From positions 6,656,413-6,720,412 of the forward strand of contig OZ038533.1 in NCBI GenBank assembly GCA_964036665.1: 64,000 bases of DNA. The letters run 5' to 3'. A program made the translations under genes and the position numbers. Every line of letters begins with the position of its first letter. Position 1 is the stretch's first letter. The notes beneath the pieces were generated by a model that ran no database searches, was not told the origin of the DNA, and worked only from the letters and a program-made list of their open reading frames with translations. Positions 23,083 to 35,709 of the stretch are shown piece by piece. The DNA is from Gordius sp. MW1. Its lineage: Eukaryota; Nematomorpha; Gordioida; Gordea; Gordiidae.

Positions 23083-26000
23083 CTGAAATTTGCCCGGGTT
23101 CGCCTCCCCTCTCAGAATCCGTGCCTGGGGGTGAAAGGGTGGAGAGATCGGAAAAGGAATTGGAGCTACGAAAAATTTTGCGTCGCCCGAAACTTTTGGC
23201 GACTCGCTAATTCGTATAAATGTCGCATTTAAATTTTTTAGCATTGTATAAATGGTTAAAGTGATATTAATCGTGACAAAATTATCGCATCGATTTATAA
23301 GGAGCATGGATAAATGAATGATTAAATAATTCAATATTATAGATAAAACGGAACAAAAGTATGTGAGATACCGTGCATATTTAAAGTCCCAAAATGCGAA
23401 ACTTGCGTAAAGAGTTTATTGAGTATTACAATTAGCACGAATCATCCAATGTGAAATTTTTGTTTTAACACATATTAACAAGTTTATACTAAAACTAATG
23501 AACCTAAGATTTAAAACCCGACCTGACGTAAAAGAATAATAAAAAAAATTATCATTAATCATATTTAAAACTGGCAATATTGATTTTAAAATAAATTTTT
23601 AAGAGAACACATTTTAACAAGTCTGATTTTTGTAAGTTAAAAACAAATATAACATAATATTTTATCTTCCAAACTGAATTCGAATTATGTTTAATAGAAA
23701 ACACTTTTTCACCCATTTATTCTCCATTTTACTTAATTAATTATAAGGCATAAAGACAATTGCCTAATTCCAATAGTTTGAAGGTCCATGTGTAAGTAAA
23801 AAAGGTCTAACAAACATAGTTAGCCAAATAATTCTAAAACATACATTATGATTGTTTTTCAAACGATATATTATTTATGATTAAAATCAATCAACCTAGG
23901 TTAAATAATTAATAATCTTGATTAAACATAAATTTATACTAAATGGTTATGAAGACTTATATAAAAACATAGCAAATAACCTTCTGATAAATCAATATCG
24001 TTGCTAAGAGCATGGGTACAATTTTTTAACAAAACTAACACTTCTACTTGACAAAAAACGTTTAAAGAAAAAGGACGGCTCTTTTGCCTTTAAACGTTAA
24101 AAAGTAAAAAAATATTATATACCGTGTAACGGGGATGACTAGATAAGTATTTCATAATCTTTTTGCGGGGGCCCGTAGTTATACCCATATCTTTCAGATC
24201 TTTTTCGTCGCACAAAAGCTAAAAATGAGATGGGGGAACAATATAATCCCATAGTCGGGCATACACATTAATATAAATAAAATATGTTACATACAGAAAT
24301 GTCAAGGCCGTTTAAAATTGTTTTTAACTAATTCATAAAAGTTATGGGAGATTTATAGTTATATTAACAAAATGAGGGCAATTTACTTCATTGGAATAAT
24401 AGGTCAAACTTACGTATGGAAAGTTAATCCTTTAATACTCTCATTAATCTTCATTTCAAAATTTTGCAATTTATCATTTTATATGGGCGCATAGTCAAAA
24501 AAGTTCACCAAAAATGGCGGCCTAAGTTGCTCAATAAATTTCATTGCAAGAAACAGCTGTTCGCCAGTCTATAGTTAGGTTGAAAAACAGCTGGGTTCTG
24601 TTTGCTCGACCAAGACTAACGGTCAACTGGTCTGGTTTTCAGATTTCGACTAAGCCTAAGGGTCGACTAGACCAAAAAATCTGAGGTTTGTTTATGTTTA
24701 GTCGACTGAAACTTGTTCAACTAAAATTAACGGTCGACTTCGGTCTGTTTTCAAGATTTCGACTAAGCCTAGAGGACGACTAAGAGAAATAATTTTTTTA
24801 GGTTTAGTCGACTAGAACCAAAGATCGACTAAACAAACCGGGAGCCGTTTTTACAACCCTAGTCTTTAAAATCATTAGTCCATGAAAACAAGCCATTAAG
24901 TGGCATATAACGTTTAAATTAATTCTACACTGGACGTCGAGGCACATCAATGTGTATTTAAAAAATGCCGCAGAACGTTTTTTGAACAAACTCAGAGGAA
25001 TCAAGGGGTAGGTGATACAAACTTAGGTAAAACCAAGGAGAACGTGTAGTAGTGTTGTAAAAACGGCCGGGTTTTGTTTGGTCGAGTTTTGATTTAACTA
25101 AGACTAATGTCTACTCAGGTATCTTTCTCAAATTTCGACTAAGCCTAAAAGTCGACGAAGAAAAAGAGACACGAAAAACCTTTAATTTGTTAATGTTTAG
25201 TCCACTAAAACCAAAGGCCGACCAAACAAAACCCTGACGTTTTTACAATACTAGTGTGTAGCAGCGAAATATTCTTACCAATGCTTCCAAATCCATGTGT
25301 TCACTTGTTAAAATTTGTTGGGCCTCGGGGGGGACACCAAGCAAAGTCAAGAGCTTCAAAAACCCCGACGTACCATCGAATTGTGATTCGATCCCGTATA
25401 CACCTCGGCTTTTAATGTCTTTCATCGAAATTCCCTTGGGTGGAGTGGCGCTCAAAGCCCTTGTTTTAGCGGTCAGCAATGGCTTAGCAAGTCGGGTGAA
25501 TCTTTTAGCAGGTCGCGTTCTCGTCTTACCGTCACTTGAACTGTCTTGCCCATCGTCTCCAACCACAAATGACGCTTTATCTTCTAAAGAATTTATTAAA
25601 ACGTTGCATTTCTCAAACATTTGAAAAAAAAGCTTTTGCTTAAATGTGGATTTACAAGAGACGATCCAAAATTTAACCATTAAAAGGATAGAGGACAGCC
25701 TTCCAGTACTTGGAAATGACGTTTAAAAATTGCAATAAAACAATCAAAGATTTTATAGCCTTTAAACTAATTTTTTCGAAAGTGACACTTGATAAGTCAC
25801 GAGGTTAACAATTTAAACTGAAATCATCAACCAACAATATCGAGTAAAGCATATTTGAATTTCGCAGTCTCTCAACTTGCATGATGCGGTAATATTATAT
25901 TAGTGGTCAATTAGTTTAAATAAATATCAGCAAAATCAATTAATCTTGGTAATAAAGTATATTCCTCGGTAAGTAAATGTTATATAAACGAAACCTGAGG

Positions 26001-29000
26001 AATCAAAAGTACGAGAAGAGATGGTAGAAGAAAGATCATCCATATCAAATTGGGTGGGGGTTAGCAGCCGACGCAATGCGCTGTGCTTACCTCCACCATC
26101 TTCGCTCGTTTCGTATGGATTGTCTGCGGCATTACGTTTCTCCAGCTCGTTACTGTCATTTTGATGGCTCAACAAATCGAAAGCAATTAAGGAACCTGCA
26201 ACATAAATGCAAAGCTTACAAATTCGATTCTATAAACATTTATTTAAGCCATGGGGGGGGGGGGCGGGGGGGGGCGGATGCCCCTTTTAAATCCAATTTA
26301 TCGAAATTTATTAAAATGATGGCTATAATTTCAAAAAATGATTGACCCTCACTAAATCATTATTGCCCCCCCCCTCTAATCCCAAAGCTGGCTACGTCCA
26401 TGGTCCCAAGTCCGATATTATAAAAGTTTTCATATTTCCTTTAAATATTTTTGTAAATGAAATATTAATATTATAATTTTTATATTTGTCGATTTTATTA
26501 AATGAGCGCAAGCATGGTTAAATACATTTTTTAACGCTGATGAAAACACACCCAGAGTTTTAAGTATGTTTAAAAGAGTAACCTAAACTGTGGCCAATGA
26601 GAGAGAAAGTTCCTTTGTAATTAGAGTTACGTTCGATGAAGAGGGCGTATAATCGGTTCAACTCGTTACTCACGGTATCAATAATGGTCTAAAATGTGAT
26701 ACAAACAACGTATTTAAAGATATAATACAATTTTTAAGGTTTAAGAAATTAAAATTTGTTGAGAATTTATAAATTTTTTGATAATAAAGGTATTTCATAA
26801 GAAATCCGAGCATAAAGGCATATAATACGAAGAATACTTGGCAGTATATTGGACTAGTGTAGAAGAGGATATCGACTAGGGTATCATTTGTGTATTCCCG
26901 CAGTTTGCGTATACTTGAGAGCGTTATGGATTGTAAGCGGCTAAAATGCATTAAGTATAATAGAATGCTCATGAATTTTTATTACCAAAAAAGAACTCAT
27001 ATCTATTTAAAATTAAATATATTGTTATTATAACCTTTGTAAGTTATGGCATATACTTATTTTCGTAGTTTGAAAGTTTATATTTTTTATAATTTATAAA
27101 AACTTTATCGAGCTTGTGAAACGGAAGGAGTAGGGGTGTTAAAAACAATATGGACAGTGTATTCTCAGTTACGATTAAGAAATATATATAATTTTTATAA
27201 ACAAATCGTGTTTTAACTTCAAAAAATATTTTGTAGACATTTAGAAATGAGTTGAATAAAAGATTTTATACCTATCAACTCCGGTGGACTCGCTGTGTAA
27301 AATCTTGTGCCAGTTGCAAGGTATCAATTCCACTCTCCCAATCAAACCCTTGCTGATGGATTCTTTGAAATGCGACTTCAGCAATTTATCGCAAATATCC
27401 CTCATCCCATCAACTAACAACAGTCATACAAACAAAAGTTAAGGAATTGATATAGTCCAAAACATAATTTTGAATGCTCCAGACTAAACTTTATTCTTGA
27501 TGCTAAAATATAACTCAGTAAATCTCATAAAAATTTATGTCTTATTAAAGGCCTTTAACATGTTTATATTAATTTTAAGTTATAAGGATTTTAACAAAAT
27601 TTTAGTTAAATTTTTGGAATATTTAAACTTATCAACAATCAAATTAGACAGTCTATGAGTATAAAGAAAGATTGAACGAAACAACCAAACTAATGAATGA
27701 GAGGCTATGTAATATATTAAGGGATGGAACTTACCGCACTGAGTAATGGTACGAAATTTGAAATCGCAAAATTCTCCAATCCCATGTATCACAAATATGA
27801 CGTGGTCGATGGGGATGGGCGAGTCTTGTGATATCTTTTTGTAGTCTTCTACGCCCCGCTTTACAATGTGCGTGATGACCCTACCATCCTAAGGCAAAAA
27901 AGTAAGCTTACGAGTATGGCCATATATTTTTTCGGGAATTATGTTATAGTCAACAAAAAATCCAAAACCTGACCCTAAAATTAATAAAAAATCACACGTA
28001 GAATTAGGTAAAACTGAAACCCTTTAAGCTGAATTCGTAACCTTTAACGGTAAAAATTCTAAAAAGGAACTTCGATAAAAGCAGTGTATACTAGTGCTGT
28101 AAAAACGGCTGGATTAGGTTTGGTCGACCTTCAGTTTAACTAAAACTAACCATCGACCCTGGTCTGTTTTTCAAATTTCCCCTAATCCTAGAGGTCGACT
28201 AAGGAAAATAGACCAAAAACATTTGGTCTGGTTAAGTTTAGTCGACCAAAAACTCTTTTTACAACACTAGTGGATATTCAATTTCAATTTTGGCACGAAA
28301 ATTGCATCCACATTTATTTATCCACTAAAACCCCAACTTAAGTCTAAGGTGAGCCCTCTATGAATATATTTTTATTTCATAAAGATTACAAAACTAAGAT
28401 AGATTCAATAGTAGGCAAAACAAAAGTAAGGGCTTGTCTTAATATCGGATTCAGATTCAAATCCCGCAAATTTATCTTTGTCTAAAATATCCGATTCAAT
28501 TTCATGGGTCAAACTCGGTTGTAATTATTAATATTTTGTTTTTTGATAGTTAAAAACGTTTTTTTGCTTATTTCAACTCTATACCTAAAAATTTAGAAAC
28601 GTAAAACATTAAGCTTAGGAAAAATTTTGCATCTTACAAAATCGCTCTTATGTTATGCGTCTTGAAATGTAAATCTGCTGTGAATTCTAGGTTAAGACAC
28701 GGCTATGTTATAACACGTAAGACGATTTTTGCTACGCAGCAAAATTCGATATTAAGACAAGCCCTAAGTCTTACAAAAACTGAGCCCCATTCGTCCCGTT
28801 TAGCAGAGGGCATGGTGTGAACGATATGATTGGCATCGTACATGATGAAAAAATCTTTGGAAGCAACCAGTTCTATCCTGCGATTCCATTCATCCGATGC
28901 AATGCCTTTACGGTATTCGTGCTACATTATACACCATAATTAACTCACATTGTATCTAAATTTATGCAAATATATTTTTTTCGTCGATTTTGTTTATAAA

Positions 29001-32000
29001 ATTGTCTTAAGTTAACATTACACCAAGTTTTTTCGATAAATTTGTTACTTTTTAATTGTTTATACCCACGTTCGTGGTTAAAGACAAAATACATTCTGTG
29101 AGACCTAAAAATTATTTTTATTCACATATTTATTTCACAAAATGCTTAATAACCTTAAAATAAATAAATGAATTAATATAAAATACACGGCCTCTAAATT
29201 TAAGCAATGAAATCTAAGTTTCACTCGTTCTTGGCATGATTAGAAAGAAAAACTCTGAGTGTTGAAATTCAACACCAGACATAATACAAAATTTTGGTTA
29301 AAACATTTCACAAATCCTAGGTTAAATAAAATATGTAAAAAAATTTCATAATATTAGTTTATTGAGATTCAATAATAGCTCTCCCCACAAACTAATATCC
29401 TTGCCTTGTCTGCCGTAAAATCAAAGCGATTTTAAAATTAAAGAAATCCTAAAGAACATAACATGAACAATAAAACCTAAACACATGGACCCCCCCTCCT
29501 CTTCAAACGATATATATCTAACACGAAACAAGTTATGTAATGCATAGCAATTAAAATATCTAATTTTTAAAACAAGGTGCAAACCTCCAACTTCTCAGCA
29601 ACGTCCCCGTTGTAGGGGACATAGGTTTCGTCAGTTGCATTGATGAAAAACCAAGTGCAGCGCCGCACTTGGCAGCACGTATCTTCGGGGTCGGACCAGT
29701 ATACGGGTCTCCTTTTCATGCTACACAAATCCACATCGTACCTGCCCCCATCTGTATGAACTAAGGAGCGGGCGATCGTAGGATTTTTTAGGTCTAAAGA
29801 ATGACAAAGATTTTGACGATCGTTGTGATGATCATTATAAATTTCATAAATTTTGACCAGGAGTTTGATTTAGGAAAGCAAAGGGGCCATGACTTTAGCC
29901 AGCATTGGGATTAGAGGGGGGAAATAATGATTTAGGGCGGGGCAATATGATAATTTTTTGAAATTTTAGCCATAATTTTTTGGATAAACATAAACCAATT
30001 TTTGTATTAGAGGGGGGAGCCGCCCCTCCCTGCCCCCCTCCCTTGGCTACGCCCATGAAAGGGGCTAGGGACATTTTAGACCGGAGAACTATGATACAAT
30101 CAACAGCAACCACTGTGATAAAATCTGAGTCAAAAAGTCTAAAAACTCAATTTAATGACATTTACCGATTAAATTTTCCGATAAGAATATAAATATTCCA
30201 AAACATACTCTTCTTAACACACTAATTATTTTATATCATCTTTCATATATTAATTAAGCTGCTTTGGGTTTTAAATTTGTGGAACATGTATTTCAAGTAT
30301 GCAAAAAGTATGGCAAATACAGGCATAAGGGATCCTTATATTCAGCCCCGTTAAAATTGGTACAATACAAATTGTTTATAACTTTTCGCATGCGGCTATT
30401 TTAAAATATCTAAACTCAAGCCGATGTTAACAACATGGATATCCATACTATTACATCAAAATATTCATTTTTACTGTTTTTAAATATCTACATTATAGCA
30501 AATTATAATTTAAATTTTAATAGACCACAAATGCAAAAATTTAAAATATAATATAATCATATAATTCATAGAAAGTTTATAAAAACTAAGCTCGACTTTT
30601 GTGCCTGGACAAGACGAAATATCATTGTGTCCGTATCAGCTATTGCTTGAATAATCTTAAAAAAGTCCCTTTTATGCGAAGCCAAAAAAACTTAATTAAT
30701 AAATGAAGAGAACAACTCATTAATCAAAAAACATGACAAATACAAGGTTCTAAAATTTAATTATTACAAAATTATTGGCACAGATTTTTTTATATTCCAA
30801 CTTCTTTTATTAAAGTTACTAATACAATCTTATTCAAAACGAATTAATCATGTCTTAAAATTTTGATAAAAATTATATTTTTGAACACTATAATGCCTTT
30901 CAAAATGTACATTTCTAGGCTACACATGGTTTGTAAACTTAAAATTTTAGACATTACATATTAATGAAATTCTCAATTCATTGTCTATCACCTGAAATGC
31001 CAAGCACATTCGCAAAACATTTAAAGGTTGTTTACAAGCTCCCAGTTTATTAATTTATTTTATAAACCAAAAATTGTTATATCGCTAAACACTAAGCTGA
31101 TTTAATGTGACAATGAGAGAGCCCTTTCATTTAAGTTGCTCGGGCCATTAGTGAAAAACCCCTTATCTTCCAAAACATTTTTGCTGAAAGAAATATAATT
31201 GATGGCCAACTTTTTACAATATAAACGATACATTTGTGACAGAATTCAAAAAAATCTATGCGATTCAAACAAACAGATTAGTTTAGTAAAGTTAGGTCTT
31301 AATGCGCGATTCAGCTTCAAGCGCGCCATATTTTATTTTGTTTAAATAAGCAATTCACTTTTCATAGATTCGAAAACAATTTCGCCTAATCAAACAAACA
31401 TATTAACTAGGCGTAGCCCTGCCCCCCTCTCAAAAAATCTTTAAGAATTATCGTAGCTGAAGTGAAAAAAGCTCGATTTTGCCCCACACTAAATCATTAT
31501 CGCCCCTTCTAATTCCAATTCTTACTACGCCCATGCATAGATATATAATAAAATTAAAATTACTTAGAATTTTACATAGCAGTTGAATAGGTAGAGTAAA
31601 GCTTTAAAAATGGAGTAATGGTTTGAAAAAATATTTGCTCTCTTAGAGCATCTCAAATCGCGTGTTAAAAAGACTTTAAATAAACAAACATACTACATAC
31701 GACTAAAATCAATACAAAAAATTAGTGTCTCTACTTTTTGGCACATACGTGCGTGTTGGTATTGAAAAAAAGATAAAACCCTTCGTTAGAATAAATCGAA
31801 ATCGATAGTCATATAAACGCAATATTAGAAATATTTTAGCGTACAAACCAAGGCCCAAAATCAATTTAGCGGCGTTAAAAAACTTATTAAATGTAGCGCC
31901 GCTCTTGGCTAAATATTAAGTTTGGGCGTACGCAGGTTTTGAATTAGGGGGAGGGGGGGGCAGATTAAAATTTTCCTGAGAGCAAAAAAAAAATATCTCG

Positions 32001-35000
32001 ACGTCCAACCCTAATAACATGCAAAGAAATTTCTGTCTCAAATTTAAGCATATTTTGGGGTATAAGAATAAAGCAATTGAATAGGCAAAAAGGTGGGTCT
32101 TTTAAAATATTTATCCCATGATAATCGCGAATCTTTTTTTATAGGACAGAAAATCGGTATTCCCATCTGTAAATTTAATTCAATTTGTAATATCGGAATG
32201 TTTTCCAAATATTTATAATTCCTAACTTTTTAATTTATTACTTTCAACTCCTCCGCAAAATATGTACAGTTTTAGAAATCATAAATGATAAGTAAGTACA
32301 TTTCCAAAACAATTACAGACACATGTGTAAAATTTTCTTCGCCCTGGGTAAAGATTTACATATTTAAAGTTAAAGTTTGCTTTAAAGTGGGGTTCAGGCG
32401 CGCAGCCAGGATTTTCTCAAGGGGGAGTGAAAATTTAAAAATATTTTTTCGACACTTTGATTTATAGTGTAACAAAAACAAACTTCGCGTACAATATATG
32501 CGAACTTCAAGGCGCTATATAACCAGCTTTGGAAAAATCTCTCCTCTTCATTAATCAGAGCATTTACTATCGCTCTTATACCTTAAAAAAGGACATGGAC
32601 CTTATGCAAGTTATTCAACTGGGAGAAAATATTATCATTTAGGTAAAATTAAATAATGGCGGAAACCAAAGCAAAATTATATGAATTTTATCTGAAAAAA
32701 TTCTCAAGTTGCTAATAAGAAGCAACAGTCACTCAATCTCTGTTTACTTGACATTTTTTAGTACAGCTAAATGAACGGTGTTTAGATAAAAAAAACAAGT
32801 TTTTTATAATTTGCAATTAATGGTGGAAAATTATAATGGTGGGGTGCAAGCTTTTAGTCGAAAATTAATTTCAAAAAATTGAATGTATATATTATGTTTC
32901 CAGGCTTTTATAAATGTCTCAAATCTTTTATGCAACTAAACTATAATATTTGAACCCATTTAATCTAATTATTAATCAAAAAAAAATTCCAAATTTTGGT
33001 CAAGGGGGTAGAAAAGTCCCGCATTCATTCCCCTGGCTAGGCCCCTGGTGGGGTTGTTAATATCAATTACCGCTTTGGTTTTAATTAATTTTACGAATCA
33101 ACCGCAATACATGATTACAGATTGTTCTCTGTACTTACACAAGGCATATCGCGATTCGATAAGGCTTGAATCGTGGGCCGAAAAGGGTTGCCAAACGGCG
33201 GTAGCTGGACAAGCGGAGCCCTGAGAAGTGCTAGGTGATAGAAGTGCGTCCAACTCCCATTCGTTGGTTCGCAGGCTGTTTGCTAAAATGGACGATTCTC
33301 GCCTCTGATTTCGCTGTGCCTGCTAAAAATCAACAAAGACTCAAATTTTCCAGATACGTATCGTGAATATTGGAGAGCTGTATAAAGTAATTAACAAAAA
33401 TTAACGTAAAGTAGGAACTTTTTAACGGCTAATCTCACAAGTATTTAAATACGGGTGAAGATATTAAGTACTATAGCTTGAATAGTCTTTGAATTATATG
33501 GGCATATAGGCGAGGAAACTAAGGAGTGGGTGGCATGGGCGTAGCCAGCTTTGGAATTAGAGGGGGGCAATAATGATTTAGGGATGTTTAAAGAGGGGCA
33601 AAATGAACATATTTTGAAATTTTAGTCATGATTTTAATGAATTTTAACGGATTTAGAGGGGGCAGCCGCCCCTCCCTGCCCCCCCCCTTGGCTACGCCCA
33701 TGGTGTGTGATCAATAGTATATTGTTGCCCTATGCTATAAAATTATTTTCATTTAATGCAAAAGAAGGTGTCGACTAGAACTAATTTAAACTTAAATTAA
33801 TTAACAACTGAATCAGTCAAGAGCTAAAACCGGGCCCCATGCCCCCCCCCCCCCAAGGGAAAAATCTTGGGCCCCTGGGCCCCTTAAGCCATTTTATTTT
33901 ATTTTATTTTATTTTATTTTATCTTAATTAAGTAACAATATGAAATTATTTTTGAAGATATTTACCCTCATATTCAATGTTCTTCCTAAAATTCACTATA
34001 CAAATATTAATCATTCAAATGTTATTTCCAAATCCAATCTAACATAACCATGTGGTCGTGAATCCAAAGTTTGCATGCATTAAGGAGCAAAGAATATTTT
34101 AACCACTCAAAATTGGTTAAAATAACACAATCTTGGTAGTGGTTTTTTGGTCTGTTTATCTTTATTCGGCTAAAACCAAGGGTCGACCAAACAAAACCCA
34201 GCCGTTTTTACAACACATTGGTAGTATTGTGAGGTAAAAGTATTGTATCCCTACCTGCTGAGGCTCAGCGGCAGATTGTCTAAAAAACCAATGCGGGGCT
34301 ACGGGTTTGTAGTGTTGGCCGGTCGGCAAATTTTCCAGCGAAGGGAAGGCCGAAGAACTAAGGATGGGGTCGGGAGATGAGGGTCTATGCTGTGCCGTTT
34401 TGTTTGAGGTTGAGCGATCCATGTGGAATAGCAATTCGTCATCTATTAATTAATTATAAAGTAAATTGCGTAAATGAAATAATTTTTCTTTCGGAGATAA
34501 TGTGTATAATATAGTTAAAAATACATATTTTGTGGAGACGAATGAAATAAATAAAAAAAGTATTATAAATATTTTGGCCTCTGGCCGGGGTCAGACAAAG
34601 TAGAAGTAAGCAACAATCATAGTTAATAGCAGGGAATTATTTAGCCAGTTTCGCAATTATCCGTTATAAAGCAACAACCTAGACAAGTTGCCAAGAACCC
34701 AAAAGAATAAAAAAATTTGAGCCAATAAGCGGTCATTAGTTAGGCTATATGCAAATGCAAAATAAAACTCGTTTGCAGAAGTATAATCCACATCCTTTAA
34801 AACCTCATATAAGTTTCAATAACGATTATTAAAAAGCCAAGTTGGACAGGAGCGGGCAGGTCAGGATAAGACAAGACAACCAAAAAAGAGCCCATAAATT
34901 GCATAACAATTAATATTTGGAAAACATTCCGAAATTGCTATTGAATTATATTTACAAAATGGGATAGCATAGAAATTTGTTTCCCTCTTTTTTTTAATAA

Positions 35001-35709
35001 CTAAGCTGTTACAAAACATCGTCTACATGCTATATTAACACAGAGGTCAGATTTGTTTGAAATTTTTTGCCCGAATCCGGCCCGATCTGATTTCATAATT
35101 AAATCTCCGACCCGAACCCGCGGGAGCCCATCAAAGTATCCGCCCGACCATGCCTAAATCAGGTAGCCCCAACTGCCCGGTACGGAATAATTATTTTTTA
35201 TATTTTTAGCAATAAGTTCGTCAAGTTTGTGAAACATTTTTAATTTAATTCTCGATTTTTTTGACTAAGAACTATATTAAATGAAGATTATACAACCAAA
35301 GCGACAAACTAATACACGAAACCAAAATAATAAATCAAATAAAAAATCATCGTTAAGCCGGAATTTAAATCTTGGAATAACCGTGCGCCCGAAAACCGAA
35401 TTTTAAAACAGTTGTCCGGCTTTGGCCGGGCTTTTCTGGTCTCTGAAACACATGTCAAAAACGTAGTTTTATAAAATGAGATTTTGAAACTAAAATTGGC
35501 GTAGCAATGTGATAACGCAATGGATTGGACAATTTTTAAACAGATACCTGGCACATAGGGCAAAAAACTTTCGGTGTATTTAATAGAGCTGAGCTGCGTG
35601 GGGTAGATCTTGTTAAGCAAAAAGCTAAAGCTTTTCTCCAGTTCTGCCCACCAACTTAAATCATCATCGTAAAAAGTTTCTATTTTATTAAATGTATTGC
35701 CGTTAAATT
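17446..35709 (-). CDS. DDHD2: DDHD-domain intracellular phospholipase A1 (DDHD2/SEC23IP type), 5' end not found
   Basis: This family cleaves acyl chains from phosphatidic acid and other lipids at ER-Golgi membranes; DDHD2 also hydrolyses triglyceride. Nineteen phase-consistent exons, 5' to 3': 35548-35709, 34255-34442, 33139-33322, 29585-29751, 28775-28921, 27735-27888, 27272-27413, 26838-26940, 26583-26688, 25995-26195, 25279-25583, 24131-24218, 22897-23082, 21551-21742, 20213-20354, 19580-19853, 18827-19148, 18189-18363 (or to 18408), 17446-17578 (TAA at 17446-17448). They give about 1,120 residues in the order WWE, GHSLG lipase, SAM, DDHD. SAM presence favours DDHD2/SEC23IP over DDHD1, and an intact lipase motif favours DDHD2. 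The first listed exon begins at an acceptor, so the start lies farther upstream. Introns carry many MITEs. Confidence 0.93.
21383..21528. mobile_element. MITE family B copy, diverged
   Basis: Inverted GTCGACTAAAC/GTTTAGTCGAC blocks with the AAACAGACCAA motif of this family. The outer ends are decayed (GACGTTGTGCATT ... GCCATTTTTACATC). It lies in the intron just downstream (minus strand) of the LDPVAF exon. Confidence 0.5.
22224..22397. mobile_element. MITE family B copy
   Basis: Starts GTGTTGTAAAAAGGCTGGGG. Inverted GGTCGACC/TAGTCGATTAAAC blocks inside, ending ACAAAACTCAGCC. Intronic in the DDHD gene. Confidence 0.6.
24131..25583 (-). CDS. DDHD2: DDHD gene, SAM-like exons
   Basis: Exon 25279-25583 contains a basic linker ([20 protein letters not shown]), then [16 protein letters not shown] and SEHMDLEAL. 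Exon 24131-24218 continues [20 protein letters not shown] and IMKYLSSHP. Together they form a SAM domain with the usual ID.EAL...DL..MGI..GPRKKI pattern. The second exon was found by asking what must fill the phase gap before the next exon. Its 24131 donor (CCCC|GTTACA) is weak-looking but gives the required phase. Confidence 0.85.
24577..24861. mobile_element. MITE family B copy, long form
   Basis: Starts GTTGAAAAACAGCTGGGTTC and ends CGTTTTTACAACCC. Internal blocks of the TTCGACTAAGCCTA type occur twice, so part of the element appears duplicated. Intronic in the DDHD gene. Confidence 0.6.
25052..25254. mobile_element. MITE family B copy with near-perfect target duplication
   Basis: Starts GTGTTGTAAAAACGGCCGGG and ends CCCTGACGTTTTTACAATAC. 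Left flank GTGTAGTA and right flank GTGTAGCA are near-identical 8-mers. If these are the target duplication, the family is hAT-like. Just downstream of the 25279-25583 exon. Confidence 0.6.
25995..28921 (-). CDS. DDHD2: DDHD gene, lipase core exons
   Basis: Exon 28775-28921 ([30 protein letters not shown]), 27735-27888 ([17 protein letters not shown]), 27272-27413 ([16 protein letters not shown]), 26838-26940 ([18 protein letters not shown]), 26583-26688 (ending FSLIGHSLG) and 25995-26195 (GSLIAFDLL, then a low-complexity linker). The GHSLG nucleophile elbow with its Ser is intact, so catalysis is possible. A phase-1 intron cuts the motif inside the final Gly codon, giving GHSL(G|G)S across 26583/26195. 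Conservation is strong and even through this block. Confidence 0.9.
26250..26402. mobile_element. G-rich MITE, family A, copy 2
   Basis: CATGGGGGGG start and GGCTACGTCCATG end, G-run on the left and C-run on the right. Lies in the intron between the GHSL and GSLIAF exons. Confidence 0.65.
28090..28271. mobile_element. MITE family B copy
   Basis: Starts CTAGTGCTGTAAAAACGGCTGG and ends CTTTTTACAACACTAG with GTCGAC blocks inside. Intronic in the DDHD gene. Confidence 0.65.
29585..35709 (-). CDS. DDHD2: DDHD gene, N-terminal and WWE exons
   Basis: Four exons. 35548-35709 encodes an acidic, aromatic-rich segment ([23 protein letters not shown]) not recognised outside this family; its frame stays open upstream of the chosen acceptor (TGTTTTAG|AA), and a second in-phase acceptor sits at ATAG|AAACT. 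34255-34442 is Ser/Pro-rich and ends [12 protein letters not shown], the start of a WWE-type domain. 33139-33322 supplies [19 protein letters not shown] after a Ser/Asn-rich insert. 29585-29751 gives [26 protein letters not shown] and [13 protein letters not shown]. Phases 1, 0, 1, 0 match at each junction. WWE-like folds mediate protein or ligand contacts. Confidence 0.85.
29888..30057. mobile_element. G-rich MITE, family A, copy 3
   Basis: Left end CATGACTTTAGCCAGCATTGG, right end GGCTACGCCCATG. The overlapping 70-codon open frames on both strands are products of the palindrome, not genes. Confidence 0.75.
31409..31535. mobile_element. G-rich MITE, family A, copy 4 (short)
   Basis: AGGCGTAGCCCTGCCCCCC start, ACTACGCCCATG end. 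About 127 bp, internally deleted. Confidence 0.55.
32396..33047. repeat. 650 bp repeat, copy 1
   Basis: Begins AGGCGCGCAGCCAGGATTTT and ends CCCCTGGCTAGGCCCCTG, so its ends are roughly inverted (CGTAGCCAGG type). A closely similar copy at 38190-38840 differs by scattered substitutions and small indels. Probably a longer non-autonomous DNA element related to MITE family A by its termini. No coding capacity seen. Confidence 0.75.
33534..33702. mobile_element. G-rich MITE, family A, copy 5
   Basis: Near-canonical copy: CATGGGCGTAGCCAGCTTTGG left, GGCTACGCCCATG right. In the intron between the 34255-34442 and 33139-33322 exons of the DDHD gene. Confidence 0.8.
33893..33920. repeat. ATTTT microsatellite
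   Basis: About five to six perfect ATTTT units, preceded by a C-run (33843-33854). Confidence 0.8.
34137..34222. mobile_element. MITE family B fragment
   Basis: Only the right half: GGTCGACCAAACAAAACCCAGC then CGTTTTTACAACAC. Adjacent to the donor of the 34255-34442 exon. Confidence 0.6.

Noticed and set aside
23044..23334. 96-codon minus-strand open frame
   Set aside because: It is mostly intron, read in the wrong frame over the start of the 22897-23082 DDHD exon.
29895..30192. Open frames on both strands of about 70 codons
   Set aside because: They arise from the palindromic G-rich MITE copy at 29888-30057.
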